DNA from: Acidobacteriota bacterium
Lineage (GTDB): Bacteria; Acidobacteriota; Terriglobia; Terriglobales; Acidobacteriaceae
Reading direction: 5' to 3'
Length of the DNA: 8,603 nt
NCBI GenBank assembly: GCA_021782675.1
Contig: JAJXUS010000066.1
Span: forward strand, 1-8,603
This document shows, in pieces, positions 1 through 7,136 of the stretch (position 1 is its first letter; every line of letters begins with the position of its first letter). A program made the translations under genes and the position numbers. Under the pieces are notes generated by a model, which made no database searches, was not told the DNA's origin, and saw only the letters and a list, made by a program, of their open reading frames with translations.

Positions 1-915
1 CCGAAGTATCTCTACAAAAACAAAGGGAACGGCACGTTCGAGGACATCGGCCTCCAGTCCGGCACGGCTGTCAGCGACGATGGCTCCGAGCAGGCCTCCA
101 TGGGCATTGCCACGGGAGACTATCTGCACAACGGCAGACCATCGCTTTACGTGACCAATTTTGAGGACGAGAACGACCTTCTCTATCGCAACGACGGGGA
201 CTGGAATTTTACGGAGGTTTCCTATCCCGCGGGCGTGGCGATGGCCTCGCTCCCTTATGTGAAATGGGGGACGGCCTTTGCGGATATGGACAATGACGGC
301 TGGCTGGACCTGATCACGGTAGCCGGGCACGTCTATCCCCAAGTCGACAGTTTGCCCTCCGGCGCGCGCTACCGGGAGCCGAAGCTGCTTGAGATGAACC
401 AGGCGAACGGCACGTTTTGCAATGCGAGCAGCCAGGCCGGCGCAGCCCTGCAGGAGAATCGCGTCTCCCGCGGCCTGGCGGTAGGCGATCTGTTCAACGA
501 CGGCAACCTCGACGCCGTCGTCGGCGATCTGGATGGCGCGCCCATGCTGCTACGGAATATGGGGATCCCCGGCCGCCACTGGGTGAGCTTTGAACTGGCG
601 GGCACAAGGAGCAACCGGCTGGCCTTGAACGCCCGCATCAAGCTGGTTGCCGGCGGGATGACCCAGACCTCTGAGGTTCACAGCGGAGGCAGCTACCTGT
701 CCCAGAATGACCTGCGCCAGCACTTCGGGCTTGGCGCCGCGACCACGATCGATACCGTCGAAATCCACTGGCCCTCCGGCCACGTCGATACCATCCACAA
801 CCTGGCCGCAGACAAGTTCTACTCCGTCCTGGAAGGTCAGGGAATCGTGCCGGCTGTGCGCATCCGTCCCGTTCTGCGCGCGCCAGTCGCAGCGCCTGCC
901 CGCCGGCAAAAGTAG
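1..915 (+). CDS. CRTAC1-like protein with VCBS/FG-GAP repeats and C-terminal ASPIC/UnbV domain (5' end cut off)
   Basis: The reading frame is open from base 1, so only the last 304 residues are visible. The fragment begins inside a propeller blade (LYKNKGNGTFEDIG, about residues 4-17). Further blades carry GIATGDY and LLYRNDGDWNFTEV, then the calcium-loop pattern ADMDNDGWLD (about 94-103) and a degenerate GDLFNDGNLDAVVGD (about 162-176). An ASPIC/UnbV domain follows at about 209-278, with SGGSYLSQNDLRQHFGLG and VEIHWPSG as the diagnostic strings. In this family integrin-like FG-GAP/VCBS propellers with UnbV ends are extracytoplasmic and probably bind proteins or carbohydrates; no enzymatic role is established. 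The protein ends in a short Ala/Pro/Arg-rich tail. Complete acidobacterial homologues often carry TPRs or a signal peptide upstream, which cannot be checked here. The Oar-like receptor follows in the same direction after 229 bp, behind its own promoter. Family assignment is firm; function is unknown. Confidence 0.93.
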   Translation, partial: PKYLYKNKGNGTFEDIGLQSGTAVSDDGSEQASMGIATGDYLHNGRPSLYVTNFEDENDLLYRNDGDWNFTEVSYPAGVAMASLPYVKWGTAFADMDNDGWLDLITVAGHVYPQVDSLPSGARYREPKLLEMNQANGTFCNASSQAGAALQENRVSRGLAVGDLFNDGNLDAVVGDLDGAPMLLRNMGIPGRHWVSFELAGTRSNRLALNARIKLVAGGMTQTSEVHSGGSYLSQNDLRQHFGLGAATTIDTVEIHWPSGHVDTIHNLAADKFYSVLEGQGIVPAVRIRPVLRAPVAAPARRQK

Positions 916-996
916 CGCAAGGACGATCTCTTGAATCTCCGCAACGGCCCAAAGGGAGTGCCGGAGTGTTATTCCACAGATAAAAGAAATTTTTTG

Positions 997-1025
997 TTGA
1001 CGTTATCTTGTAACGATCGTATACA
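997..1025 (+). promoter_or_regulatory. Sigma70-type promoter of the Oar-like receptor gene
   Basis: TTGACG (997-1002) and TATACA (1020-1025) are separated by exactly 17 bp, each matching the housekeeping consensus at 5 of 6 positions. A T-rich tract (991-998) lies just upstream. The predicted start of transcription is about 1031-1033, giving a leader of roughly 110 nt before the ATG at 1145. This is the best promoter match noticed in the window. Acidobacterial promoters are poorly characterised, so the call rests on the general consensus. Confidence 0.7.
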
Positions 1026-1033
1026 TACGTTGC
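1010..1033. promoter_or_regulatory. Imperfect palindrome over the -10 box, candidate operator
   Basis: The sequence reads AACG-N3-GTATAC-N3-CGTT (1012-1031), symmetric about 1021/1022. The outermost G1010/C1033 also match, so 16 of 24 positions are symmetric. It covers the whole -10 element and probably the transcription start, where a bound repressor would block RNA polymerase. No regulator gene is in the window, and the family that would bind is not identifiable. Confidence 0.4.
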
Positions 1034-1073
1034 GGATCAATATGTACGTCCGCGCCCTGTAGTGAAAAATGGA

Positions 1074-1096
1074 CGGGTTTTTCGAAAGAAGACCCG
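1074..1096 (+). promoter_or_regulatory. Leader hairpin with GAAA tetraloop in the receptor mRNA
   Basis: CGGG (1074-1077) pairs with CCCG (1093-1096). After one bulged T (1078), TTTTC (1079-1083) pairs with GAAGA (1088-1092), including one G-T wobble. The loop is GAAA (1084-1087) closed by C-G, a stable GNRA-type tetraloop. The element lies about 40 nt after the predicted transcription start and 48 nt before the ATG. No U-run follows, so it does not look like a terminator. It may protect the 5' end or affect translation. Confidence 0.4.
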
Positions 1097-1134
1097 AAGT
1101 CGTGGGCGCAATTCGACCGTTACGTAGTCTTTTT

Positions 1135-1139
1135 GGAGG
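1135..1139 (+). promoter_or_regulatory. Ribosome binding site deciding the receptor start
   Basis: GGAGG is followed by a 5-nt gap to ATG 1145. An in-frame TTG at 1133 would extend the protein by four residues, but that codon lies directly against the Shine-Dalgarno sequence and cannot use it, so ATG 1145 is preferred. Confidence 0.8.
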
Positions 1140-1144
1140 CAGGA

Positions 1145-4100
1145 ATGCAAAATCGGTGTGTCGTAGGCGCTTCCACGTCTACCCGTCGAGTTCTCTTGCG
1201 CGCTCTGAGTGGCGTCGCTCTGTTACTGGTGATCGCCTTCACCGGTACCCTCTTCGCACAGCAGTACTCCGGCACCATTGTGGGTCGCGTAACCGATTCG
1301 GCCGGAGCGGCTATCTCTGGCGCCGACATCACAGTCGTCAACGTAGGAACTAACGTCACGTACCATGCGACGACCAGCGGGCAGGGCGAATACATCGTGG
1401 CCCAGGTTCCGGGCGCGACCTATCGGATCACAATTTCTGCGCCCGGCTTTCAGCAAACGGTCATCGATAACGTCGTCACGCACGTTTCGACCGACACGCG
1501 CGAAAATGCCATGCTTAAGCCTGGCGCTGTCAGTTCCAAGGTAACGGTCACCGCCGACCAACTCCAGGTGCAAACAACCTCATCTTCAACGGGTCTTGTC
1601 GTCGGCCGGGAGCAGGTTACGCAACTCCCGCTGAACGGCGAGAACTTTATGAATCTGGTAACCCTCGCGCCGGGCGTCTCCCAGGCAAACGACTTCAACA
1701 CCGTTGATAAAGGTCTTCAGGGCGGTGCCGACTTTTCCGTTAACGGCAACCCTTACAACAACAATCTGTTTCTGATCGACGGCGTCAATAACAATGACGT
1801 CGGCTCGGGCCGCACGATTCTGATCTATCCCACCACCGCCGCCATTGCGGAGTTCAAAATGTTGACCGGCTCCTACGGGCCGGAGTACGGGCAGGCAGCG
1901 GGTGCCATCATCAGCATCACGACAAAATCCGGCACCAATGACCTGCACGGCGGATTCTTCTACTCGGGCCGCAACGACGCGGTGTCCGCAAATGACTGGT
2001 TTTCCAACCACAATGGAACGGGGAAGGCTGAGCTCCGCCGCAATGACTACGGCTACCACCTCTCCGGTCCATTCTGGAGAAACAAGTTGTGGTTCTGGGG
2101 CGGTCAGGAGTGGGATAAAGAAGTCAAGGGCGTTTCTATCGCCACCTGCGTACCGACGGCAGCCGAACATAATGGAGATTTCAGCGCGATTCCCACTGGA
2201 GGCACAGATCTTTGCGGGGGGAAAGCGCCAACAATTCCCACCGCTCTGCAAGCGCCTGGAAACCCGCAAGCGCTCGCCGCTCCAGACAAGGCGGGCCAGC
2301 TTCTGTCGGATTACTATCCACTTCCAAACGTGGCCCATCCGATTGGCACAAACAACTGGGCCGATGAAGAGCGGACCGAACCCAACTGGGCCGATTGGAC
2401 GATCCGCATCGATGCCCAGGCCGGCAGCAAAAATCACATTACGGGGCGCTGGGAACAGCAGACTTGGACCGCGCCTGGGCCCAACCCCGACCTATTCTGG
2501 GGCGACAACATTTTTCCTGCGATTAGCTCAGACTGGAGCCAGCCGTCGAAAAGCGTTATGGCCCGTTTGACGACAACCATCACGAACACACTCGTGAATG
2601 ACGTGGAGTTTGGATACGGTCACAACGCCATCATTACGACCCTGTCTCCGCAAAGCGTTTCACTGGTGTCGCAGATCAACGCCGCTGTTCCGACCGCGTG
2701 GCCCACATCCATCGGCAAGCTGAAGGGCGCTGTCCCGCAGGTCGGCTGGGGTGGAGTCACTCCATACGGCGGGTCCACGGGCACACAGCTCTGGAATATC
2801 GCTCCTTACGGAAACCACGAAGATCTCTACACCGTTCAGGACAACCTCTCCAAGGTGCAGGGAAACCACCTTTTCAAAGCGGGTGTCTTCATCAGCACCA
2901 ACGCGAAGGTTGAAGATAACAACGGAAGCACCGATCAGCCGTTCATCAATCCAGCCGGGTACGCGGTCAGTACGGATACTGGAAACCAGTTAACCAACCT
3001 GCTGCTCCCTGGAGAAAAGTTCAACACCACGGAGAACAGCATCAATGCCACTGCCTACGTTCACTGGCATGATTTTGAGTGGTATCTCGGAGACACCTGG
3101 AAAGTGCGGCCAAATGTGACCGTTAACTACGGCTTTCGTTGGTCGTTCTTCCGGGAGCCCTATGCCGGAGACAACCATTGGGCGAACTTCAGCTTGAAAG
3201 ATTGGAGCGCGACAGAAGCAAGAGCCAATCCGTCTGACGCTTGTAACGGCGTGATCATCGTTCCTGGAACCACCCCTTGCCAGGATGCAGCCAAAAACCT
3301 CGCGAGTCTCGGTATTCCGCTCCCGCTTTCGAACGGAACGCCTGGCCCGAATCGGGCTTTGACAGCGCAGAGTGATTTCAACATCGCACCGCGTGTGGGT
3401 ATTGCTTGGGATGTGTTTGGCAATGGTCAGACGGCCATACGTCTTGGCGGTGGCGAGTTCTACCAGCGCGAACCGGTAGGCTGGTTCGAAGGGCTGGCCC
3501 GTACTGCGCCGTTTGTTATCAACGCTGCCGACGTGAGAACTCTGGAAACGCCCGCCCCGTTGAATAATCCAACAGTCTCACCCAACGCGGCGCGCAGTTT
3601 GACCTCCGGGCAGCCACATAGCTTTCAGTGGAACGTTACGTTGGAGCAAGCGTTTGGAGCGAATCAGACCTTCCAGATCGGCTACGTCGGCAATACCGGG
3701 ATTCATCTGACAAGCTGGCAGGACCTCAACATGGTGCAGGAGGGGAACTTCCTCAATAACGCCTTCCAGAGCCAACCCAATGACCTGGATGCTCTGCGTC
3801 CCGCGTTCAACTTCTCTACCATCGGCGAGGTGATGCGCACCGGGCATGCAACCTACCACTCGTTGCAAGTGCTCTACAAAGCCCAGACCAGTGCCCGTTC
3901 CATCTTCCAGGCTGCGTATACCTGGTCGCACTCCATTGCAGACGTCGCCCTGGATAACTCCTCGGGTGGCATCAGCAATGAAGCGATTACGGACCAGTCC
4001 CGTACTTACCTGGACAAGGGAAACACCAATATCAACCGCCCGAACATCTTTGTCGCGAACGAGGTCTACTACCTGCCGACACTGGAAGGAAAAAACTCGC

Positions 4101-4750
4101 TGGTCAAGAGCGTCTTCGGCGGATGGGAGCTAACAAGCATCGTAAACGCGGCCCAGGGTGCTTCGTTGAGTATTTTCTCAAGCGGTGCGAGTGACATCAA
4201 TGCGAAATTCGCTCCCGTTGGATCGTGCCCGCTGGCGGTGCAGGCCGGAACCAAGTGTAACCTCTCGTCGCTCCTTGGCAACGGCTACAACGCCAACAAT
4301 CGTCCTCTTCTCGTTCCCGGCCAGAATGTCAACAAGCGGCCGGCCGGGTCTGCCAAGAACCAGATTCTGAATCCTAACGCGTTCACGGTGATTGGATACC
4401 ACATCGGTAACCCGCTTGGCACAGCCCCGCGAGGGGTGGCCTTCGGTCCGGGCCTCTTCAATGTCAATCTGGAAGTGGCGAAGAACTGGACCTTCCACGA
4501 GCGGTACACCATACAGCTTTCTCTGGAAGCATTCAACCTTCTCAACCACGCAAACTTCGTGGGCACGCAGCTCGAAGGCGAGAACTTCAATGCCACCAAC
4601 GTGAGCTGCAACGGAGCGCCTTGTACACCGGCCAACAACGTGATCACTGCGCAGGAATCGGGCCAGAATACAGGCTTCGGCCAGGCACAGACTCTGCTTC
4701 AGGGGGAGGAAAGCCGTCAGCTTCAGTACACGCTGAACTTTGATTTCTAG
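1145..4750 (+). CDS. Oar-like TonB-dependent outer-membrane receptor
   Basis: The protein is 1201 residues from ATG 1145. A signal peptide covers about 1-38 (TRRVLLR, then a long hydrophobic stretch, cleavage near LFA-QQ). A carboxypeptidase-regulatory-like beta-sandwich follows at about 41-125 (GTIVGRVTDSAGAAISGADI). A TonB plug occupies about 130-260, with QLPLNGENFMNLVTLAPGV, NNLFLIDGVNNND, YGPEYGQAAGA and ITTKSGTNDLHGG. The rest, to about 1201, is a large beta-barrel ending in LQYTLNFDF, with the terminal aromatic typical of outer-membrane proteins recognised by the BAM complex. Acidobacteria and myxobacteria carry many such receptors, and their ligands are mostly unknown. The mature protein has only eight cysteines, in four local pairs (335/357, 700/712, 1028/1038, 1155/1160), probably loop disulfides. 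The gene has its own promoter and terminator and no frameshift. Family is certain; substrate cannot be inferred. Confidence 0.96.
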   Translation: MQNRCVVGASTSTRRVLLRALSGVALLLVIAFTGTLFAQQYSGTIVGRVTDSAGAAISGADITVVNVGTNVTYHATTSGQGEYIVAQVPGATYRITISAPGFQQTVIDNVVTHVSTDTRENAMLKPGAVSSKVTVTADQLQVQTTSSSTGLVVGREQVTQLPLNGENFMNLVTLAPGVSQANDFNTVDKGLQGGADFSVNGNPYNNNLFLIDGVNNNDVGSGRTILIYPTTAAIAEFKMLTGSYGPEYGQAAGAIISITTKSGTNDLHGGFFYSGRNDAVSANDWFSNHNGTGKAELRRNDYGYHLSGPFWRNKLWFWGGQEWDKEVKGVSIATCVPTAAEHNGDFSAIPTGGTDLCGGKAPTIPTALQAPGNPQALAAPDKAGQLLSDYYPLPNVAHPIGTNNWADEERTEPNWADWTIRIDAQAGSKNHITGRWEQQTWTAPGPNPDLFWGDNIFPAISSDWSQPSKSVMARLTTTITNTLVNDVEFGYGHNAIITTLSPQSVSLVSQINAAVPTAWPTSIGKLKGAVPQVGWGGVTPYGGSTGTQLWNIAPYGNHEDLYTVQDNLSKVQGNHLFKAGVFISTNAKVEDNNGSTDQPFINPAGYAVSTDTGNQLTNLLLPGEKFNTTENSINATAYVHWHDFEWYLGDTWKVRPNVTVNYGFRWSFFREPYAGDNHWANFSLKDWSATEARANPSDACNGVIIVPGTTPCQDAAKNLASLGIPLPLSNGTPGPNRALTAQSDFNIAPRVGIAWDVFGNGQTAIRLGGGEFYQREPVGWFEGLARTAPFVINAADVRTLETPAPLNNPTVSPNAARSLTSGQPHSFQWNVTLEQAFGANQTFQIGYVGNTGIHLTSWQDLNMVQEGNFLNNAFQSQPNDLDALRPAFNFSTIGEVMRTGHATYHSLQVLYKAQTSARSIFQAAYTWSHSIADVALDNSSGGISNEAITDQSRTYLDKGNTNINRPNIFVANEVYYLPTLEGKNSLVKSVFGGWELTSIVNAAQGASLSIFSSGASDINAKFAPVGSCPLAVQAGTKCNLSSLLGNGYNANNRPLLVPGQNVNKRPAGSAKNQILNPNAFTVIGYHIGNPLGTAPRGVAFGPGLFNVNLEVAKNWTFHERYTIQLSLEAFNLLNHANFVGTQLEGENFNATNVSCNGAPCTPANNVITAQESGQNTGFGQAQTLLQGEESRQLQYTLNFDF

Positions 4751-4753
4751 CCA

Positions 4754-4767
4754 GTTGCTATCGCAAC
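4754..4767. repeat. Small hairpin just downstream of the receptor stop codon
   Basis: GTTGC (4754-4758) and GCAAC (4763-4767) form a 5-bp stem around a TATC loop, 5 bp upstream of the main terminator stem. It may add to termination or RNA stability in the convergent gap, but the stem is short. Confidence 0.3.
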
Positions 4768-4771
4768 GCTT

Positions 4772-4801
4772 AAGGGGACGCGCTGCGTCCCCTTTATTTT
4801 T
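4772..4801 (+). terminator. Intrinsic terminator between convergent genes
   Basis: A perfect 10-bp stem, AAGGGGACGC (4772-4781) with GCGTCCCCTT (4785-4794), has a 3-nt loop and is followed by a T-rich tail (TTTATTTTT, about 4793-4801). It lies 21 bp after the receptor stop. On the minus strand the same stem sits 18 bp beyond the aminotransferase stop, but only a couple of T residues follow it there, so it should work mainly for the plus strand and weakly for the operon. Confidence 0.88.
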
Positions 4802-4812
4802 CGTCGCCAGTT

Positions 4813-5949
4813 CTAACCGCCAGGCGCTGTCATCGTCAGTGCTTCCAGCAGACAAGCGCAAACTTCATGGACCTGGGACTGGGACAAACCGTTGAAGAAC
4901 GGCAGCGCGACGCATCGCTCGCCCACGCTCTCTGTGACGGGTAGGGGATGGCGCAGCGCCCATCCGCGATACGCCGGTTGTTGATGAATGGGCGGAAAGT
5001 AGCGCCCACAGGCGATGCCGTGTGCTCGCATCCGCTGCACCACGGCATCGCGTTCTGCACGGCCAAACTGGTCTGCCAGGCGCACGACATAAACGAACCA
5101 GCTCACCCGGCCGTCTGGAATTCGTAGCTCCGGAACAATCACTTGCGGCTCGTCTCGCAGATAGTCGTCATACCAGGCCGCCACCTGAGCTCGCTGCTCG
5201 AGAATCTCTTCAATCCGGCGCAGTTGCGAACGGCCCAGCGCACAATTCATCTCGGATAGCCGATAGTTGAAGCCTGGCTCCGCGTGGTCCAGCCAGTCCC
5301 CTGAATCCGTCCGGCCCTGGTTGCGCAGAGATCGGACGCGACGGGCGATCGCCAAATCATTGGTGACGATCATCCCTCCCTCGCCGGTCGTGATCTGCTT
5401 GTTGGGATAAAACGCGAAGATGCCGGCGTCGCCGAACGATCCAACTCTCCGGCCCTTGAAGTCAGCACCAATGGCTTCGCAGGCGTCTTCAATCACCCGC
5501 AGTCGGCGGTCTGCCGCAATGGCCATGAGTCGATCGAGCGCGGCTGGCCGGCCGAAGGTGTGGACGATCATCATGGCGCGGGTCTTTTTCGTTACGGCAG
5601 CAGCCGCCAGTTCGGGCTGCATGTTCAGCGTCTTTGCGTCCACGTCAACAAATACGGGAAGGGCCCGTTCATGCCGGATAACGTTCGCCGCCGCAATGAA
5701 CGTATAAGAAGGCACGAGTACTTCATCGCCTGGTTGCACGCCGATCGCCCGCAGGCATAGCTGCAGACCGCTGGTGCCGGAGTTGACAGCCACCGCATGT
5801 TGCGTGCCGATATATGCTGCGAATTCGGTCTCAAAGGCCGCCAGTTGCGGCCCCAGGCTCAGTTGGGGAGTTCGAAGCACCGCGGTAACCGCCGCGATAT
5901 CCTGCTCGCTGATGTCGGGCGCCGAAAGGGGTATCCGCAGAGTTGTCAT
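4813..5949 (-). CDS. DegT/DnrJ/EryC1/StrS-family PLP-dependent nucleotide-sugar aminotransferase
   Basis: The protein has 378 residues, normal for the family. It transfers an amino group, usually from glutamate, to a 4-keto nucleotide sugar using pyridoxal phosphate in the cytoplasm. Landmarks are the N-terminal IPLSAPDI and LSLGP (31-34), phosphate-binding SGTSGLQL (57-64), the cofactor-contacting aspartate in IEDACEAIGA (D155), the Schiff-base lysine in FYPNKQITTGEGG (K184), NYRLSEMNCALGRSQL (228-243) and RYFPPIHQQPAYR (316-328). The start ATG overlaps the stop of the NeuC-like gene in an ATGA (5946-5949). No strong ribosome site precedes it, so it probably depends on translational coupling. 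Next to a 4,6-dehydratase and a hydrolysing 2-epimerase, the best guess is a LegC/PglE-like enzyme forming a 4-amino-4,6-dideoxy-UDP-HexNAc. Sequence inspection alone cannot fix the substrate. It is the last gene of the operon. Confidence 0.94.
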   Translation of the reverse strand: MTTLRIPLSAPDISEQDIAAVTAVLRTPQLSLGPQLAAFETEFAAYIGTQHAVAVNSGTSGLQLCLRAIGVQPGDEVLVPSYTFIAAANVIRHERALPVFVDVDAKTLNMQPELAAAAVTKKTRAMMIVHTFGRPAALDRLMAIAADRRLRVIEDACEAIGADFKGRRVGSFGDAGIFAFYPNKQITTGEGGMIVTNDLAIARRVRSLRNQGRTDSGDWLDHAEPGFNYRLSEMNCALGRSQLRRIEEILEQRAQVAAWYDDYLRDEPQVIVPELRIPDGRVSWFVYVVRLADQFGRAERDAVVQRMRAHGIACGRYFPPIHQQPAYRGWALRHPLPVTESVGERCVALPFFNGLSQSQVHEVCACLLEALTMTAPGG

Positions 5950-7136
5950 CGCTGGGGCTGCGCGGAAGCGATAGGGGTGGAAAGTCTGGCTGGCTGCTTG
6001 GTCAGTAACTTCTCGCCCAGCGGTACGGAGCCCAGGACCGTTGCAATGCGTTCGGAGGCCTGCCCATCTCCATAGGGATTCTCCATGCCTGCGAGCGATT
6101 GGCGGAAGGCCGGATGCAACGCCCGCTCGATGTTCTGCCGGATGCAGTCCGTTGCAGCATCTGCGTCGAGAATGTTTTGCGCGCGCTCGCGTCCCTGCTG
6201 CCGCATCCCCACGTTCACCACCGGCAGGCCAAAGGTTGCCGCCTCCATAATGCCGCTGCTGGAATTACCCACCAGCGCATTCACATGCGCCAGAAGGCTC
6301 CAGTAGGTCACCGGACCAAGATTGCAGAAGATTCTGCCGTTCGGGTGACCGGCCAGAAAGTTTCGCGTCCGGTCGATCAGGCGTCGGCTGCCCGCATCGG
6401 CATTCGGATAGCAAAATAGCAGTTGCTGTTCCGTAGCCGCCAGCGCCGTGAACAGCGCATCCGCCTCGCGAAGTGTGTCCCGCGCGATCGTTACCGGATG
6501 ATAGGCGACCACCACGGTCGGCTGGCCCAGGTTTACATCGAGCGAGGCCTGTAATTCTTCCCGTGTCAGCAAGCAGCTGCGGCGTACCTGGTCCAGTGAC
6601 GGGGCGCCCGCGCGATGCACGCGCCACGGCTCCTCTCCCATCGCGATCACGCGTTGCCGTGCTGTTTCGGTTGAAGTGAAGTGGACGTGGCTCATCTTTG
6701 TCAGTGCATTGCGCACCGCGTCATCGACGGCGCCCATGCTCACCTCACCGCCCTCAATATGCGCAATGGGAATTCGCAACGCCAACGCCACGGACGCCGG
6801 CGCGAGCATCTCGTAGCGATCCGCAATCAACAGAAGAAGGTCGGGCCGCATCGTTCCCAGAGCATCGGCCAGACCCAGGGTCGCCAGCCCGATGGTCTTG
6901 GCCATTCCGACATCGCTATTAGAGCTGAGCAGGCATTCAATCGCTGCATCCAAACGAAAGCCATCGTTGCGAATCTCATCGATTGTCGTGCCGAATTCTG
7001 GCGACAGATGCGAGCCCATCGCGAGGATCCGCAGATCGATCCCCGGCCGCTCGGCTAAAACCCGCATCGGCCAATAGAGGTGCCCGTAGTCAGCGCGCGA
7101 GGTTGTGATGACGGCAATCACCCGCGACTCAGGCAT
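5946..7136 (-). CDS. neuC: UDP-N-acetylglucosamine 2-epimerase (hydrolysing), NeuC/LegG type
   Basis: The protein has 396 residues, slightly longer than typical NeuC, with a basic, proline-containing tail after about 375. The family removes UDP from a UDP-HexNAc while inverting C2, giving a free ManNAc-type sugar for nonulosonic acid synthesis. Diagnostic motifs are TSRADYGHL (12-20), ADRYE (105-109, where the usual form is GDRYE), HIEGGE (126-131), DDAVRNALTKMSHVHF (138-153), YHPVT (212-216), GNSSSGIMEA (290-299), RQQGR (312-316) and NPYGDG (353-358). The acidic residues and H213 that are important in this fold are present. The start overlaps the dehydratase stop by 8 nt, with an AAAGGAA ribosome site upstream. 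The dehydratase and aminotransferase in the same operon favour a LegG-like role, on a UDP-diamino-trideoxy-sugar, over plain NeuC action on UDP-GlcNAc. The two cannot be separated by eye. Confidence 0.93.
   Translation of the reverse strand: MPESRVIAVITTSRADYGHLYWPMRVLAERPGIDLRILAMGSHLSPEFGTTIDEIRNDGFRLDAAIECLLSSNSDVGMAKTIGLATLGLADALGTMRPDLLLLIADRYEMLAPASVALALRIPIAHIEGGEVSMGAVDDAVRNALTKMSHVHFTSTETARQRVIAMGEEPWRVHRAGAPSLDQVRRSCLLTREELQASLDVNLGQPTVVVAYHPVTIARDTLREADALFTALAATEQQLLFCYPNADAGSRRLIDRTRNFLAGHPNGRIFCNLGPVTYWSLLAHVNALVGNSSSGIMEAATFGLPVVNVGMRQQGRERAQNILDADAATDCIRQNIERALHPAFRQSLAGMENPYGDGQASERIATVLGSVPLGEKLLTKQPARLSTPIASAQPQR

Noticed and set aside
550..909. 119-codon minus-strand open frame in the CRTAC1-like gene, and the 104-codon frame overlapping it
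   Set aside because: Both lie antisense to a clear UnbV domain; no start signal or domain of their own.
937..966. Possible terminator after the CRTAC1-like gene (CTCCGCA with TGCCGGAG)
   Set aside because: The stem is bulged and short, the loop is long, and no U-run follows; not enough for a call.
1133..1144. TTG start giving a receptor four residues longer
   Set aside because: The TTG abuts the GGAGG ribosome site, whereas ATG 1145 is correctly spaced from it.
1069..1353. 94-codon plus-strand open frame starting in the receptor leader
   Set aside because: No ribosome site; it starts inside the leader hairpin region and runs out of frame into the receptor gene with an Arg/Ser-rich, domain-free translation.
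1586..2437. 283-codon minus-strand open frame inside the receptor gene
   Set aside because: It lies antisense to an unbroken, family-matching receptor frame; its translation shows no recognisable domain and is typical of GC-rich antisense openness.
4178..4861. 227-codon minus-strand open frame across the receptor 3' end and the terminator
   Set aside because: It crosses the terminator hairpin and overlaps both the receptor and the aminotransferase C-terminus in another frame; no domain is seen.
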